This document shows, piece after piece, positions 4,879 to 5,282 of a stretch of 5,282 nt of DNA; positions within the stretch are counted from its first letter, which is position 1; each line of letters begins with the position of its first letter. The position numbers were made by a program, and so were the translations under genes. Source of the stretch: an uncultured Eubacteriales bacterium (GTDB lineage: Bacteria; Bacillota_A; Clostridia; Christensenellales; Aristaeellaceae); assembly GCA_902766515.1 (NCBI GenBank), contig CACXEB010000184.1:1-5282 (forward strand), given 5' to 3'. Under the pieces are notes generated by a model. That model did no database searches. It was given only the letters and a program-made list of their open reading frames with translations, and had not been told where the DNA came from.

Positions 4879-5282
4879 ATGATGAAAACCAAAGCTGCAT
4901 GCCTGTTCCTGTGCGTCTTTCTGATGGCTTTCGTGTCCGTCGGTTTCGCGGAGCCCGTCCCGGAACCGGATCTGCCGCGGTCGGAAGCGGCGCTGTCCAT
5001 GATGAACTGCCTTGAATCGGATCCCGAACTGATGGCGCTGATGGAGCAATCCATCGCTGCCGCCGCGGAAATCAATCCGGATCCGGCCACCAATCCGGTC
5101 CGGAGCGTGGAGGAACTGTACGACTTTATTGACTGGGCTGTTACCTGCATGCCCTGGAATGTGCTGACGGACGCATCATATCCCTCGCTTTATGGCCATA
5201 TTGATCAGGGCGTCTGCTACTTCTGGTTCCTGATCGACCAGCCCCTGCCGGCGCTGGAGGGGAAAGGCTATTACTACCCGAC
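4879..5282 (+). CDS. Secreted protein, phosphatidylserine decarboxylase family-like N-terminus (3' partial)
   Basis: The frame stays open to the end of the window: 134 complete codons are visible. Residues 1-24 form a Sec signal peptide (basic MMKTK, hydrophobic core, GFA cleavage site before EPV). There is no lipobox, so the protein should be secreted or cell-wall-associated. The mature part reads ESDPELMALMEQSI, then SVEELYDFIDWAV (about 76-88), MPWNVL, YPSLYGHIDQ, FLIDQPLPALEGKGYYYP. From memory this resembles the N-terminal helper domain of a divergent phosphatidylserine decarboxylase-like family. The self-cleaving serine motif and catalytic body are beyond the window, so activity cannot be judged. 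It is divergent from the Rrf2 operon and shares a 270-base intergenic region with it, so co-regulation is possible. No convincing + strand promoter was found; TATGAT at 4803-4808 lacks a good -35 box. Gene reality is solid; the family call is tentative. Confidence 0.72.
   Translation, partial: MMKTKAACLFLCVFLMAFVSVGFAEPVPEPDLPRSEAALSMMNCLESDPELMALMEQSIAAAAEINPDPATNPVRSVEELYDFIDWAVTCMPWNVLTDASYPSLYGHIDQGVCYFWFLIDQPLPALEGKGYYYP

Noticed and set aside
4677..5015. 112-codon + strand open frame across the divergent promoter region
   Set aside because: It starts within the Rrf2 operator, has no ribosome binding site, and its second half overlaps the signal-peptide gene in another frame, where the latter has a strong RBS and a protein-like composition.

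Overview
The window looks like a chromosomal piece of a fairly GC-rich Clostridia-type Firmicute, probably anaerobic and perhaps gut-associated. This is inferred from the gene families (NusG domain II lipoprotein, Gx transporter, YwnA-type Rrf2 regulator, class M sirtuin) and from strong GGAGG-type ribosome binding sites. No RNA genes, CRISPR arrays or insertion sequences were seen.

Left third, + strand (1-2158). The C-terminal part of an FAD-dependent flavoprotein reductase (fumarate/urocanate-reductase superfamily) enters from the left and ends at a clear hairpin terminator. About 110 bases later come two nearly overlapping genes: a small NusG-domain-II lipoprotein and a membrane protein of the Gx transporter / 'heptaprenyl diphosphate synthase component I' family. 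In Firmicutes these families commonly sit beside FMN-binding and ApbE flavinylation genes and flavin-dependent reductases, so this side is best read as part of a flavin-based extracytosolic electron-transfer module.

Middle, - strand (4604 down to 2366). A compact, apparently complete three-gene operon encodes a YwnA-like Rrf2 regulator, a zinc-type macrodomain ADP-ribosylhydrolase and a class M sirtuin (SirTM), which is predicted to be a protein ADP-ribosyltransferase. The macrodomain and SirTM form an eraser/writer pair. A near-consensus promoter (TTGACA, 17 bases, TATGAT) lies upstream, and its -35 box is inside an inverted repeat, TGTAA-N9-TTACA, a likely operator for the Rrf2 protein. The described SirTM operons usually also carry a GcvH-like carrier and a lipoate ligase. 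Neither is present here, so the target is unknown. This operon is the most interesting system in the window.

The two gene groups converge on a 207-base intergenic stretch (2159-2365) that is rich in complementary segments and oligo-T/oligo-A tracts and probably ends transcription.

Right end, + strand (4879 onward). A divergent gene with a signal peptide begins and runs off the window. Its visible part resembles the N-terminal region of secreted phosphatidylserine-decarboxylase-family proteins, but the catalytic part lies outside, so this call is tentative.
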